From Planomonospora sp. ID67723 (GTDB lineage Bacteria; Actinomycetota; Actinomycetes; Streptosporangiales; Streptosporangiaceae): a stretch of 64,000 bases of DNA. The notes under the pieces were generated by a model. That model was not told the DNA's origin, ran no database searches, and was given only the letters and a program-made list of their open reading frames with translations. The translations under genes were made by a program, and so were the position numbers. The stretch is taken from NCBI RefSeq assembly GCF_015711605.1, contig NZ_JABTEZ010000001.1, positions 1,392,001 to 1,456,000 of the forward strand, in the 5' to 3' direction. Below, piece by piece: positions 24,604-33,114 of the stretch (positions are counted from its first letter, which is position 1; the number at the start of each line of letters is the position of its first letter).

Positions 24604-25977
24604 GTGCGCAAGAGCCGGAGGGGTGACAGACGGCGGGCACATGCCGTACTGATCGGGGTGTCGGCCGCGACGGTGCTGCTCACCGCATGCGAGCCGGGCG
24701 ACATCGCGGCGAACGCGCCCCGCGGGGGCGAGCCCGCGGCGGACGGCTCCTCGCCCACGGCGAGCAGGAAGCCCAAGCCCAAACGCACCCGCACGGCGTC
24801 GCCCTCACCCCGGGAAACGCGGGAGTCCTCTCCGGGGCCCGGGGTGACCGGCCCGGACGAGCCCGAGCAGACCTCCTCGGCCCCCGAGGCGACGCCCTTC
24901 CCCGGCACGGGGAGTCCCGACCCGACCGGTTCCACGCCCGAGGCCTCCTCCTCCCGGTCCGCCACGCCATCGGGAGGGCCGGAGACCTCCGCGTCCCCGA
25001 CCCCCACCGCGTCGAAGTCCCCGGCCCCTACTCCGTCGAGGTCGTCGAAGTCTCCGACGCCCACCCCGTCGAGGTCGTCGTCCGCGTCCCCGGCCCCCAC
25101 CGCGTCGAAGTCCCCGACCCCCACCGCGTCGAAGTCGAGCCCTCCGGACCCGTTCCCGCCGGACTCCCCGGCTCCGTCGCCGTCGTCCTCCCCGGTGGAC
25201 CCCTTCCCCGACCAGACGGGCGGCTGGCCGGGTGAGTCGACCACCGGGGTGGAAGGCGGAGCCGAGCTCAAGCGGAGCAAGTCGCTGACCATCACCAAGG
25301 ACGGGACCGTCGTCGAGAACCTGGAGGTCCGCGGCGGCATCGACGTCCGCGCGGACGATGTCACCATCCGCAACGTCCGCCTGGTGGGCGCGGGACACTG
25401 GGGGATCGCCCAGCAGGAGGGCCGGACCGGGCTGACCGTCGAGGACAGCGAGATCAGCGGCAACGGCACCGACCGGCTGCAGATCGGCATCGTCAACCAC
25501 GGTCTGGACATCACGGTGCGCAGGGTGGACATCCACACCATCACCGACGGCGTCGTCACGCCCCAGGGGCTGATCGAGGACTCCTACATCCACGACCCCC
25601 TGGAGTTCCCCGGCGACCACGTGGACATGGTGTCGGCCCTGTCGGGGCCGTTGAAGGGCAGGCTCGTCGTCCGGAACAACACCATCGTCAACAACGTCGG
25701 CCAGACCAGCGCGATCGCGCTCTTCCAGGACTTCGGCGTGATCCGCAACGCGGTCATCGAGGGCAACTTCCTGGCGGGAGGCGGCTACACCCTTTATGCG
25801 GGAGCCGGCGGCAAGGGCACCTCGTCGAACGTCCAGATCATCAACAATGTCTTCAGCAAGCAGATCTGGCCGAAGGGCGGCTATTACGGGCCGGTGGCCT
25901 ACTGGGACAAGAACGGGCCGGGAAACGTGTGGGAAGGAAATGTGTGGGAGAACCACGTCTCCGTTCCCGAGCCGTAA
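24604..25977 (+). CDS. Lipoprotein with Pro/Ser/Thr-rich linker and beta-helix domain (paralogue of 23502)
   Basis: The 457-residue product uses GTG 24604, six bases after GAAGGGG. A basic N-terminus and lipobox VLLTAC give a lipid-anchored protein. Residues about 60-205 are a low-complexity linker of repeated Pro-Thr-Ser-Lys units (for example SKSPTPTPSRSSSASPAPT), and the DNA under it is a degenerate tandem repeat at about 25000-25140. From residue 215 a beta-helix domain aligns with the upstream paralogue (DDVTIRNVRL, LTVEDSEISGN, HTITDGVVT, LFQDFGV, GNVWE). The long linker would hold the domain away from the membrane, through peptidoglycan, so the pair may act at different depths. Confidence 0.78.
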   Translation: MRKSRRGDRRRAHAVLIGVSAATVLLTACEPGDIAANAPRGGEPAADGSSPTASRKPKPKRTRTASPSPRETRESSPGPGVTGPDEPEQTSSAPEATPFPGTGSPDPTGSTPEASSSRSATPSGGPETSASPTPTASKSPAPTPSRSSKSPTPTPSRSSSASPAPTASKSPTPTASKSSPPDPFPPDSPAPSPSSSPVDPFPDQTGGWPGESTTGVEGGAELKRSKSLTITKDGTVVENLEVRGGIDVRADDVTIRNVRLVGAGHWGIAQQEGRTGLTVEDSEISGNGTDRLQIGIVNHGLDITVRRVDIHTITDGVVTPQGLIEDSYIHDPLEFPGDHVDMVSALSGPLKGRLVVRNNTIVNNVGQTSAIALFQDFGVIRNAVIEGNFLAGGGYTLYAGAGGKGTSSNVQIINNVFSKQIWPKGGYYGPVAYWDKNGPGNVWEGNVWENHVSVPEP

Positions 25978-25986
25978 GGTAAGAAA

Positions 25987-26586
25987 GTGAGACGACTCGA
26001 AATCGAAGGCGCCCATCTGTTCACGCCGGTCATTCACGAGGATGACCGGGGGGCTTTCCTGGAGTGGTTCCAGGGGGACCGGCTCGCCGAAACCGTGGGC
26101 CACCGGCTGAACCTCGCCCAGGCCAACTGCTCGGTCTCCCGGCGCGGCGTGCTCCGCGGCGTGCATTTCGCCGAGGTCCCGGCCGGCCAGGCGAAGTACG
26201 TGACGTGCGTCAGCGGAGCGGTGCTGGACGTGGTGGTGGACATCCGGGTCGGATCGCCGACGTTCGGGCGGTGGGAGGCCGTCGAGCTCGACGACAGGAC
26301 CCGCAGGGGGGTCTACATCGCGGAAGGGCTGGGACACGCCTTCCTGACCCTCAGCGAGCAGGCCACGATCGTCTACCTGTGCTCCCAGCCCTACGCGCCG
26401 GGGCGCGAGCACGGGGTGCACCCGCTCGATCCCGGGCTCGGCATCGCCTGGCCGGCCGGGACGGAGCCGATCCTGTCGCCCAAGGACGCCGCGGCGCCCA
26501 CTCTCGCCGAGGCTGAGGCCGCCGGGCTGCTCCCCCTGTACACCGACTGCCTGGCCTACTACGACAAGCTTCGCGACCCCGCCTGA
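25987..26586 (+). CDS. rfbC: dTDP-4-dehydrorhamnose 3,5-epimerase family protein
   Basis: The 199-residue cupin starts at GTG 25987. IHEDDRGAFLEWF is the family N-terminal motif. GVLRGVHF supplies the catalytic base at His60, and Lys70 in AGQAKYV is the conserved active-site lysine. It would epimerise C3 and C5 of dTDP-4-keto-6-deoxyglucose before RfbD reduction. The closely related 3-epimerases for other 6-deoxysugars cannot be excluded. It is nine bases downstream of the second beta-helix gene and convergent with korB. A hairpin at 26592-26622 separates the two. Confidence 0.87.
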   Translation: MRRLEIEGAHLFTPVIHEDDRGAFLEWFQGDRLAETVGHRLNLAQANCSVSRRGVLRGVHFAEVPAGQAKYVTCVSGAVLDVVVDIRVGSPTFGRWEAVELDDRTRRGVYIAEGLGHAFLTLSEQATIVYLCSQPYAPGREHGVHPLDPGLGIAWPAGTEPILSPKDAAAPTLAEAEAAGLLPLYTDCLAYYDKLRDPA

Positions 26587-26591
26587 CGGCG

Positions 26592-26622
26592 AAAGCCCGC
26601 CACGGAGATCGTGACGGGCCTT
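26592..26622. terminator. Hairpin between convergent rfbC and korB
   Basis: AAAGCCCGCCACG and CGTGACGGGCCTT form an imperfect inverted repeat with one mismatch in the arm and a five-base loop. The complementary AA and TT ends allow it to work in both directions. It lies exactly between the stops of two convergent genes. Confidence 0.6.
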
Positions 26623-26647
26623 CCCGGCTGAGGTGCTCCGGCGAGGT

Positions 26648-27694
26648 TCAGCCGATGCGCCAGGTGTCCCCGGCCAGGAGCAGGTCGTCCAGGTCGCCCC
26701 GGCCGCCCTGTGCGACGGCCTCTTCCAGCTGCGCCGACATCTGCTCGTCGTAGGACGGGCGGTCCACGCTGCGGAAGATCCCGACCGGGACGTGCTCGAA
26801 CGCCGGCTCGTCCAGCCGGGAGAGCGCGAAGGCCAGCGACGGGTCGGCGCGGTGCGCGTCGTGGACGAGGATCTCCTCCTCGCGCACCGACGCCCGGTCG
26901 ACGACCTCGATGCCGCCGTCGGCCGACCGCCGTACCGCCTTGGACGCCGAGACGATCGGCTGCCCGTGCTCCAGGCGCAGCGTGATGTCGTCGCGCTGCT
27001 CGGGGTCCTTGAGCTGGTCGAAGGCGCCGTCGTTGAAGATGTTGCAGTTCTGGTAGATCTCCACCAGCGAGGTGCCGTTGTGCTCGGCGGCCTCGCGCAG
27101 CACCGACTGCAGGTGCTTGCGGTCGGAGTCGAGGGTCCTGGCCACGAAGGAGGCCTCGGCGCCGATCGCCAGCGAGATCGGGTTGAACGGCTTGTCCAGC
27201 GAGCCCATCGGGGTGGACTTCGTGATCTTGCCGACCTCGGAGGTGGGGGAGTACTGGCCCTTGGTCAGGCCGTAGATCCTGTTGTTGAACAGCAGGATGT
27301 TCAGGTTGACGTTGCGGCGCAGCGCGTGGATCAGGTGGTTGCCGCCGATGGAGAGCGAGTCGCCGTCACCGGTGATCACCCACACGCTCAGGTCGGGACG
27401 CGAGGCGGCCAGGCCGGTGGCGATCGCCGGGGCACGGCCGTGGATGGAGTGGAAGCCGTAGGTGTTCATGTAGTACGGGAAGCGGGAGGAGCAGCCGATG
27501 CCCGAGACGAACACCATGTTCTCGCGCTTGAGGCCGAGCTCCGGGACGAAGGACTGGACCGCGGCCAGGATCGCGTAGTCACCGCAGCCCGGGCACCAGC
27601 GCACCTCCTGGTCGCTCTTGTAGTCCTTCATGGACTGCTTGGCGTCGGACTTGGGGACCAGGGACAGACCCCGGCCGTTCATGAGCTCACTCAC
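26648..27694 (-). CDS. korB: 2-oxoacid:ferredoxin oxidoreductase, beta subunit
   Basis: The 348-residue protein carries VRWCPGCGDYAILAAVQ and SGIGCSSRFPYY, two of the cysteine blocks that bind the [4Fe-4S] cluster. GDGDSLSIGGNHLIHALRRN is the thiamine-diphosphate GDG-x-N motif. It oxidatively decarboxylates 2-oxoglutarate, or another 2-oxoacid, with coenzyme A, passing electrons to ferredoxin. The GTG start at 27694 overlaps the end of korA by eight bases, and ATG 27682 in the same frame is an alternative. In many actinomycetes korAB replaces or supplements 2-oxoglutarate dehydrogenase. Here it lies upstream of a ferredoxin-type partial complex I locus, which matters for the electron flow. 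Confidence 0.9.
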   Translation of the reverse strand: MSELMNGRGLSLVPKSDAKQSMKDYKSDQEVRWCPGCGDYAILAAVQSFVPELGLKRENMVFVSGIGCSSRFPYYMNTYGFHSIHGRAPAIATGLAASRPDLSVWVITGDGDSLSIGGNHLIHALRRNVNLNILLFNNRIYGLTKGQYSPTSEVGKITKSTPMGSLDKPFNPISLAIGAEASFVARTLDSDRKHLQSVLREAAEHNGTSLVEIYQNCNIFNDGAFDQLKDPEQRDDITLRLEHGQPIVSASKAVRRSADGGIEVVDRASVREEEILVHDAHRADPSLAFALSRLDEPAFEHVPVGIFRSVDRPSYDEQMSAQLEEAVAQGGRGDLDDLLLAGDTWRIG

Positions 27695-29543
27695 TGTCGA
27701 TCACGTCCTGGATCACGCCGGCCAGTTCCTCCGCCTTGAACGGAAGCCCGCGCACGCGGTTGTAGCTGATGATGTCGACCAGGAAGCGGGCGCGCAGCAG
27801 CAGCGCGAGCTGGCCGAGGTTGATCTCCGGGAGCAGCACCTTGTCGTAGGACTTCAGCACCTCGCCGGTGTTGGCGGGCAGCGGGTTGAGGTGCCGCAGG
27901 TGCGCCTGGGCGACCTTCCCGCCGGCCGAGCGGATGCGCCGTACGGCCGCCGCGATCGGGCCGTAGGTCGAACCCCAGCCCAGCACGAGCACGCGGGTCC
28001 CGCCCTCGGGGCCGTCCGGGTCGTCGACCTCCAGCGCCGGGATGTCCTTGGCGATCCCGTCGATCTTGGCCTGGCGGAGCCGGACCATGCGGTCGTGGTT
28101 GTCCGGGTCGTAGGAGATGTTGCCGGTGCCGTCGGCCTTCTCGATGCCGCCGATGCGGTGCTCCAGGCCGGGGGTGCCCGGGATGGCCCAGGGGCGGGCG
28201 AGGGTCTCGGGGTCGCGCTTGAAGGGCAGGAACGTCTCGCCGTCGTTCGGCCCGGAGGCGAACTCGGTGGAGATGTCCGGCAGGTCGGCGGCGGCCGGCA
28301 CCTTCCACGGCTCGGAGCCGTTGGCGAGGTAGCCGTCGGAGAGCAGCATGACCGGCGTGCGGTACTTCACCGCGAGCCGGGCCGCCTCGACGGCCGCGTC
28401 GAAGCAGTCGCTCGGCGACATCGGCGCGACGACCGGCAGCGGCGACTCGCCGTTGCGGCCGTACATCGCCATCAGCAGGTCGGTCTGCTCGGTCTTGGTG
28501 GGCATGCCGGTCGACGGGCCCGCGCGCTGCACGTCCACCACGATCAGCGGCAGCTCGGTGGTGACGGCCAGGCCGACGGTCTCGGCCTTCAGCGCCACGC
28601 CGGGGCCGGAGGTCGTGGTGACGCCCAGCGCTCCGCCGAAGGACGCGCCGAGCGCCGCGCCGACGCCCGCGATCTCGTCCTCGGCCTGGAAGGTGCGGAT
28701 GCCGAACCGCTTGTGCTTGGAGAGCTCGTGCAGGATGTCGGAGGCCGGCGTGATCGGGTAGGACCCGAGGAACAGCGGGAGCTTCGACTGCACGCTCGCG
28801 GCGATCAGGCCGTAGGCGAGGGCCTGGTTGCCGGAGATGTTGCGGTAGACGCCCGCGGGCAGCTTGGCGGGCTTGACCTCGTAGGAGACCGAGAAGGACT
28901 CGGTGGTCTCGCCGTAGTTCCAGCCCGCGGTGAAGGCCGCGATGTTGGCCTTGGCGATGTCGGGCTTCTTGGCGAACTTGGTCTCCAGGAACGAGATCGT
29001 CGCCTCGGTCGGCCGGTGGTAGAGCCAGCTCAGCAGGCCGAGGGCGAACATGTTCTTGGAGCGCTCGGCGTCCTTCTTGGACAGGTCGAAGCCCTCGAGC
29101 GCCTTCACCGTCAGGGAGGTCAGCGGCACCGCGTGGACCCGCCACTCGGCGAGCGAGCCGTCCTCCAGCGGGCTGGCGTCGTAACCGACCTTCTGCAGGT
29201 TGCGCTTGGTGAACTCGTCGGTGTTGGCGATGATGTCGGCCCCGCGCGGCAGGTCGCCCAGGTTGGCCTTGAGTGCGGCGGGGTTCATCGCGACCAGGAC
29301 GTTGGGGGCGTCGCCGGGGGTGAGGATGTCGTGGTCGGCGAAGTGGAGCTGGAAGCTCGACACGCCCGGCAGTGTTCCTGCGGGGGCGCGGATCTCGGCC
29401 GGGAAGTTGGGCAGGGTGGACAGGTCGTTGCCGAACTCCGCCGTTCCCGCGGTGAAGCGATCACCCGTCAGCTGCATGCCGTCGCCGGAGTCGCCGGCGA
29501 AGCGGATGATCACGCGGTCGAGTTGCTGAACCTGCTTGGTCAC
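27687..29543 (-). CDS. korA: 2-oxoacid:ferredoxin oxidoreductase, fused gamma/alpha subunit
   Basis: The 618-residue protein fuses an N-terminal gamma domain (about 1-190, starting VIIRFAGDSGDGMQLTGDRF) with the alpha pyrophosphate-binding domain (from about 210, GNQALAYGLIAASVQSKLPL). LGSYPITPASDIL is the 2-oxoacid-binding block, and GVTTTSGPGVALKAETVGL the conserved loop. The fusion is the usual actinobacterial form. It forms an alpha2beta2 complex with the product of the overlapping korB gene. The start at 29543 is preceded by GAGGAGGACTGAGCTGTG on the coding strand. Expression is presumably driven from the upstream gap 29544-29928. Confidence 0.9.
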   Translation of the reverse strand: MTKQVQQLDRVIIRFAGDSGDGMQLTGDRFTAGTAEFGNDLSTLPNFPAEIRAPAGTLPGVSSFQLHFADHDILTPGDAPNVLVAMNPAALKANLGDLPRGADIIANTDEFTKRNLQKVGYDASPLEDGSLAEWRVHAVPLTSLTVKALEGFDLSKKDAERSKNMFALGLLSWLYHRPTEATISFLETKFAKKPDIAKANIAAFTAGWNYGETTESFSVSYEVKPAKLPAGVYRNISGNQALAYGLIAASVQSKLPLFLGSYPITPASDILHELSKHKRFGIRTFQAEDEIAGVGAALGASFGGALGVTTTSGPGVALKAETVGLAVTTELPLIVVDVQRAGPSTGMPTKTEQTDLLMAMYGRNGESPLPVVAPMSPSDCFDAAVEAARLAVKYRTPVMLLSDGYLANGSEPWKVPAAADLPDISTEFASGPNDGETFLPFKRDPETLARPWAIPGTPGLEHRIGGIEKADGTGNISYDPDNHDRMVRLRQAKIDGIAKDIPALEVDDPDGPEGGTRVLVLGWGSTYGPIAAAVRRIRSAGGKVAQAHLRHLNPLPANTGEVLKSYDKVLLPEINLGQLALLLRARFLVDIISYNRVRGLPFKAEELAGVIQDVIDSE

Positions 29544-29928
29544 AGCTCAGTCCTCCTCGACGCGCCAGGGCGCCGTTGCTGATGGCACGTTCTTCATTTC
29601 CATGCTAGATCCCTCGGGGTCACGCGGCGGTCTTTCGCATTGCGTTCCACTCGGCGAAGGAATGTGACGTACGTCGCATATCCTCGGCGGGCCGCAGCGG
29701 GTGGGGGCTGGGGGCGCGGGCATCGTGCTCGTGGCGCTGGGGCGACCACGAGAGGTCACGATCGCGAACGGTGAGCCCGACACAGCCCGGCAGCAAGCCG
29801 GCACAGATCTACGTGCAGGCGGCCGAAGAGGACGGTTGGGGTCACGGTGCCCAACTATATGTCCCGCCGGGCACCGATCCCCATCCCCTCCGGCTATGGG
29901 GCCATAGTCCCTGGCTATGACGGCCGCC
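29544..29928. other. Non-coding gap upstream of korA
   Basis: These 385 bases separate korA from the deacetylase gene, both on the minus strand. No frame here has a ribosome-binding site and family-like protein sequence. The part nearest korA must hold its promoter, but I see no confident -35/-10 pair, riboswitch or strong hairpin. Confidence 0.5.
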
Positions 29929-31398
29929 CTACCGCGCCGGGGTCGGACCGGAGTCATAGATCGTTCCCGGTCGCATCCCGGCGGAGCCGTACAGCTCGGG
30001 CACCGTGACGAAGGTGTAGCCCCGCTCGGACAGGGTCCGCAGGATCTCGGGGGTCGCCTCGACGGTCGGGCGGTGGACGTCGTGCATCAGGATGATCGCT
30101 CCCTGGCCGGCCCCGGAGACGGCCCTGCGGGCGACGGCCCCGGCGTCGGGGGCCCGCAGGTCCTCCGTGTCGACGCTCCAGCGGACCACCGACAGGCCCA
30201 GCCTGCCCGCGACCTCGGTGACCTCCCGGTCGACGGCGCCGTACGGCGGCCGCATCAGGGCCGGGGTCTGCCCGGTCGCGTGCGTGATCGCCTGCTGGCC
30301 CCGGGTGAGCTGGTGGGCGATCTTGCTGGTGGACAGGGAGGAGAGGGAGCGATGGGACCAGGTGTGGTTGGCCACGAGGTGGCCTTCCTCGCTCATCCGG
30401 CGGAGCAGCTCGGGGCGGGCGTAGGCGTTGGCGCCGAGGGTGAAGAAGGTGGCCCGCGCCCCGTGCTCGTTCAGGACGTCCAGCAGCCTCCCGGTGTCGG
30501 GGCCGGGGCCGTCGTCGTAGGTCAGCGCCACGCACTTGGCCTTCGCGCAGTCCACGGTGCCGGCCTTCGTGCTCCTGGCCTCGGGCCCGCCGGCCACCGT
30601 CGTCTCGATCGTCTTCTCGTAGGAGACCGGGACCGTGGTCTCCCGCACCGCGACGGCGGCCTGCCGCGCCCGCCGCCCGGAGGGGGAGAGCAGGTTCTCC
30701 ACCCGCTCTCCCGGTACGGCCACCGCCACCCGGCCGAGAGACCCGGCCGCCACCTGGTAGTCGTCGAACTCCACGACGAGGTCGCCGTGGCGGTTGAAGG
30801 CGATGGAGTCGAAGAGCCGCTCGTCCGCCCTGACCGCGTCCGCGTCCACGCCGGTCCGACGGCCGGCCAGCTCCTCGCGGGCCAGGGCGGCCAGCACCGT
30901 CAGGGCGGAGCGGTCCTTGAGCAGGCCGGTGGAGTCCATGGCCCGCTCCTCCACCCGGTCGTACCAGACCGTGGTCCTGGAGTTGGCCCAGCCGGTTCCC
31001 GCGAACTCGCCGATGCCCAGCCGTACCCCGACGACCTGGTCCGAGGCGGCGGCGAGCTGCCAGTCCACGTTGAGCTCGGGGGAGGCGGTGGCCGTGCCGG
31101 CGGCGGTGGCGCGCCGGAAGCGGTCGAGCTGCCCGGAGACCACCGTACGGAGCTTCTCGGTGAGGTGCGGGGCGTCGTCCAGCACGGGGTAGACGGCATG
31201 CGCGCGGCGGTCGCCGGAGTCACCCTGGGTGATGGTCTCCGTGCTCAGCCCCTGGATCCGCGAGGGGTCCACGTACTCGATCAGCGTGGGCTCGGAGGGG
31301 AGGAGCTCCTCCGCCGCTATGGAGGTGGTGGCCGCGCCGCAACCGAGCATGGTCGCGGTGAGCAGCGTGATTCCTCCGGCGAATCGCAGTTTGCGCAT
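29929..31398 (-). CDS. Lipoprotein polysaccharide deacetylase (NodB/CE4 family)
   Basis: The 489-residue protein starts at ATG 31398 (GTG 31407 is an in-frame alternative). TMLGC at residues 16-20 is a lipobox, so it is membrane-tethered. Residues about 35-260 form a DUF3298/RsiV-like region. The NodB domain at about 285-480 contains ALTYDDGPGPD with the catalytic base and metal aspartate, HTWSHRSL with two metal histidines, RPPYGA with the arginine, and ILMHDVHR with the catalytic histidine. All CE4 motifs are intact, so it should be an active zinc-dependent N- or O-deacetylase of peptidoglycan or exopolysaccharide. It is divergent from nuoA. Confidence 0.87.
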   Translation of the reverse strand: MRKLRFAGGITLLTATMLGCGAATTSIAAEELLPSEPTLIEYVDPSRIQGLSTETITQGDSGDRRAHAVYPVLDDAPHLTEKLRTVVSGQLDRFRRATAAGTATASPELNVDWQLAAASDQVVGVRLGIGEFAGTGWANSRTTVWYDRVEERAMDSTGLLKDRSALTVLAALAREELAGRRTGVDADAVRADERLFDSIAFNRHGDLVVEFDDYQVAAGSLGRVAVAVPGERVENLLSPSGRRARQAAVAVRETTVPVSYEKTIETTVAGGPEARSTKAGTVDCAKAKCVALTYDDGPGPDTGRLLDVLNEHGARATFFTLGANAYARPELLRRMSEEGHLVANHTWSHRSLSSLSTSKIAHQLTRGQQAITHATGQTPALMRPPYGAVDREVTEVAGRLGLSVVRWSVDTEDLRAPDAGAVARRAVSGAGQGAIILMHDVHRPTVEATPEILRTLSERGYTFVTVPELYGSAGMRPGTIYDSGPTPAR

Positions 31399-31580
31399 GA
31401 ATGTCACGCTAGACGGAGAGTAATGCGCTTTACCCTCTCTTGGGGTTAATCGGAAAGAGGCTTTGTCGAATCCAGGTTTAGCCGCTCCGGAGCGTGATGG
31501 AGCCTGCGACGACAGTCATCGGATCCGGTCGCCCGGCCCGGCCCTGTGACGGAGGGGGTGCCTGCGGTTACGATCGATCC

Positions 31581-31952
31581 GTGGACGGGTATTTCGATCG
31601 CTACGCCGTGGTCGTCGTGCTTTTCGCGATCGGGATCGCCGTGGTCGCGGGAGGCCTGTTCGTCAACCGGATGCTCCGCCCGGACCGGCCGACCCCGGAC
31701 AAGCTGACGACCTACGAGTGCGGCGTCGACCCCGTGGGCGAGGGCTGGGCCCAGTCCCAGGTCCGCTACTACGTGTTCACCTATCTCTACGTGGTGTTCG
31801 CGGTGGACGCGGTCTTCCTCTTCCCCTGGGCCACGGTCTTCGCCGCGCCCGGGTTCGGGATGACCACGCTGGTGGAGATGTTCGTGTTCCTGGGCTTCAT
31901 CGCGATCGGAATCCTCTACGCCTGGCGCAAGCGCGTACTCGCCTGGACGTGA
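31581..31952 (+). CDS. nuoA: NADH-quinone oxidoreductase subunit A (complex I)
   Basis: The 123-residue membrane protein has three helices. The loop [15 protein letters not shown] carries the cysteine conserved in NuoA, where substrate access to the quinone site is gated. [20 protein letters not shown] is the second helix. GTG 31581 is chosen because translation upstream is not family-like and the family starts at the short DGYFDRYAV segment. The Shine-Dalgarno is weak. It opens a co-directional set nuoA-B-C-H, followed after a divergent kinase by nuoI to nuoN. NuoA belongs to the membrane arm next to NuoH. Confidence 0.88.
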   Translation: MDGYFDRYAVVVVLFAIGIAVVAGGLFVNRMLRPDRPTPDKLTTYECGVDPVGEGWAQSQVRYYVFTYLYVVFAVDAVFLFPWATVFAAPGFGMTTLVEMFVFLGFIAIGILYAWRKRVLAWT

Positions 31953-31965
31953 CCGGGGAGGGAGA

Positions 31966-32526
31966 ATGCGTGACATGGCGGATCTCCCGATGCCCACTGT
32001 GCGATCTACTGCGCGACCCACCGTGGGGCCGCTCTCGCGGCTGGCTCCCAAACCCATGCGCTTCATCCTCAACTGGGGGCGGCGCTACTCGCTCTGGGCG
32101 TTCAACTTCGGCCTGGCCTGCTGCGCGATCGAGTTCATCGCGACCTCGATGAGCCGGCACGACTTCATCAGGTTCGGGGTGATCCCGTTCGCGAACGGTC
32201 CCCGGCAGGCCGACCTGATGATCGTCTCGGGCACGGTGACCGACAAGATGGCCCCGGCCGTGAAGCGGCTCTACGAGCAGATGCCCGACCCGAAGTACGT
32301 GATCTCCTTCGGGGCCTGCTCCAACACCGGCGGGCCGTACTGGGACTCCTACTGCGTCACCAAGGGCGTCGACCAGATCATCCCGGTGGACGTCTACGTC
32401 CCCGGCTGCCCGCCCCGGCCCGAGGCCCTGCTCCACGGGATCATGAAGCTCCAGGAGAAGATCGCCTCCGAGTCGCTCACCGACCGATACCGCCTCTCCG
32501 GGCCCTCGGGCGAGGAGGTCGTATGA
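31966..32526 (+). CDS. nuoB: NADH-quinone oxidoreductase subunit B
   Basis: The 186-residue protein carries the four ligands of the terminal N2 [4Fe-4S] cluster: adjacent Cys52 and Cys53 in GLACCAIEF, Cys118 in SFGACSN, and Cys148 in [10 protein letters not shown]2 passes electrons to quinone, so the subunit is built for catalysis. ATG 31966 follows GGGAGGGAGA. In complete complex I, NuoB contacts NuoD to form the quinone cavity, but no nuoD is present in this cluster. Its stop overlaps nuoC (ATGA at 32523). Confidence 0.92.
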   Translation: MRDMADLPMPTVRSTARPTVGPLSRLAPKPMRFILNWGRRYSLWAFNFGLACCAIEFIATSMSRHDFIRFGVIPFANGPRQADLMIVSGTVTDKMAPAVKRLYEQMPDPKYVISFGACSNTGGPYWDSYCVTKGVDQIIPVDVYVPGCPPRPEALLHGIMKLQEKIASESLTDRYRLSGPSGEEVV

Positions 32527-33062
32527 GTTTCCCCGCGGAGCGGTACGGCTCCCGCGTCCGGCTCTCGGAGTCCTTCGGCGAGACCACCGCGGACGTGGCG
32601 GCCGAAGACTGGCTGGAGCTGCTGACGGCCGCCCGGGACGCGGGCTACGCGTTCCTCGACTGGCTGACCGGCGTCGACGACCCGCCGGACGGGTTCTGCG
32701 TCGTCGCGCACGTCTACGACCCCGCGGCGCACGCCCGGCTGCTGCTGCGCACCCGGGTGCCGCGCGCCGACCCCCGCCTGCCCAGCGCGGTGGGCGTGTT
32801 CCGGGGTGCGAACTGGCACGAGCGTGAGACCTTCGAGATGTTCGGCGTGGTCTTCGAGGGGCACCCGAACCTCGTCCCGCTGCTGCTTCCCGAGGGCTTC
32901 GAGGGCTTCCCGCTCCGCAAGGACTTCGTGCTGGCCTCGCGGGTCGCCAAGGCCTGGCCGGGGGCGAAGGAGCCCGGCGAGGGCCGCGAGTCGGAGGGCT
33001 CTCCGAGCCGCCGCAAGACGCTCCCGCCCGGGGTGCCGGCCGACTGGGGCCGTGATGGGTGA
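32523..33062 (+). CDS. nuoC: NADH-quinone oxidoreductase subunit C (30 kDa)
   Basis: The 179-residue protein contains the family signature [20 protein letters not shown] followed by [15 protein letters not shown]. It lacks the NuoD domain found in fused NuoCD forms, so the 49-kDa subunit is genuinely missing at this locus. A short charged tail follows residue 145. Its start overlaps the nuoB stop, and nuoH begins 52 bases downstream. That leaves no room for nuoD, E, F or G. Confidence 0.88.
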   Translation: MSFPAERYGSRVRLSESFGETTADVAAEDWLELLTAARDAGYAFLDWLTGVDDPPDGFCVVAHVYDPAAHARLLLRTRVPRADPRLPSAVGVFRGANWHERETFEMFGVVFEGHPNLVPLLLPEGFEGFPLRKDFVLASRVAKAWPGAKEPGEGRESEGSPSRRKTLPPGVPADWGRDG

Positions 33063-33114
33063 GCCCGGCCGTGACATGACGGTTCCCGGATGAAAGTTCT
33101 CAGTTGGAGGCGGC

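Noticed and set aside
24546-24626. Short cysteine-containing ORF before the second beta-helix gene
   Set aside because: The only Shine-Dalgarno is too far upstream, and the frame overlaps the real GTG start without coupling.
24997-25140. Tandem repeat resembling a CRISPR or minisatellite
   Set aside because: The units are irregular, have no distinct spacers, and encode the Pro/Ser/Thr/Lys linker in frame.
1-26586. Secondary-metabolite (glycosylated antibiotic) gene cluster
   Set aside because: Sugar genes are present, but no polyketide, peptide or terpene synthase is seen. Flippase, Wzy-like and Wzz-like genes fit polysaccharide export.
32523-33062. Fused nuoCD gene
   Set aside because: The protein ends at 179 residues without the 49-kDa domain, and the next gene begins 52 bases later.
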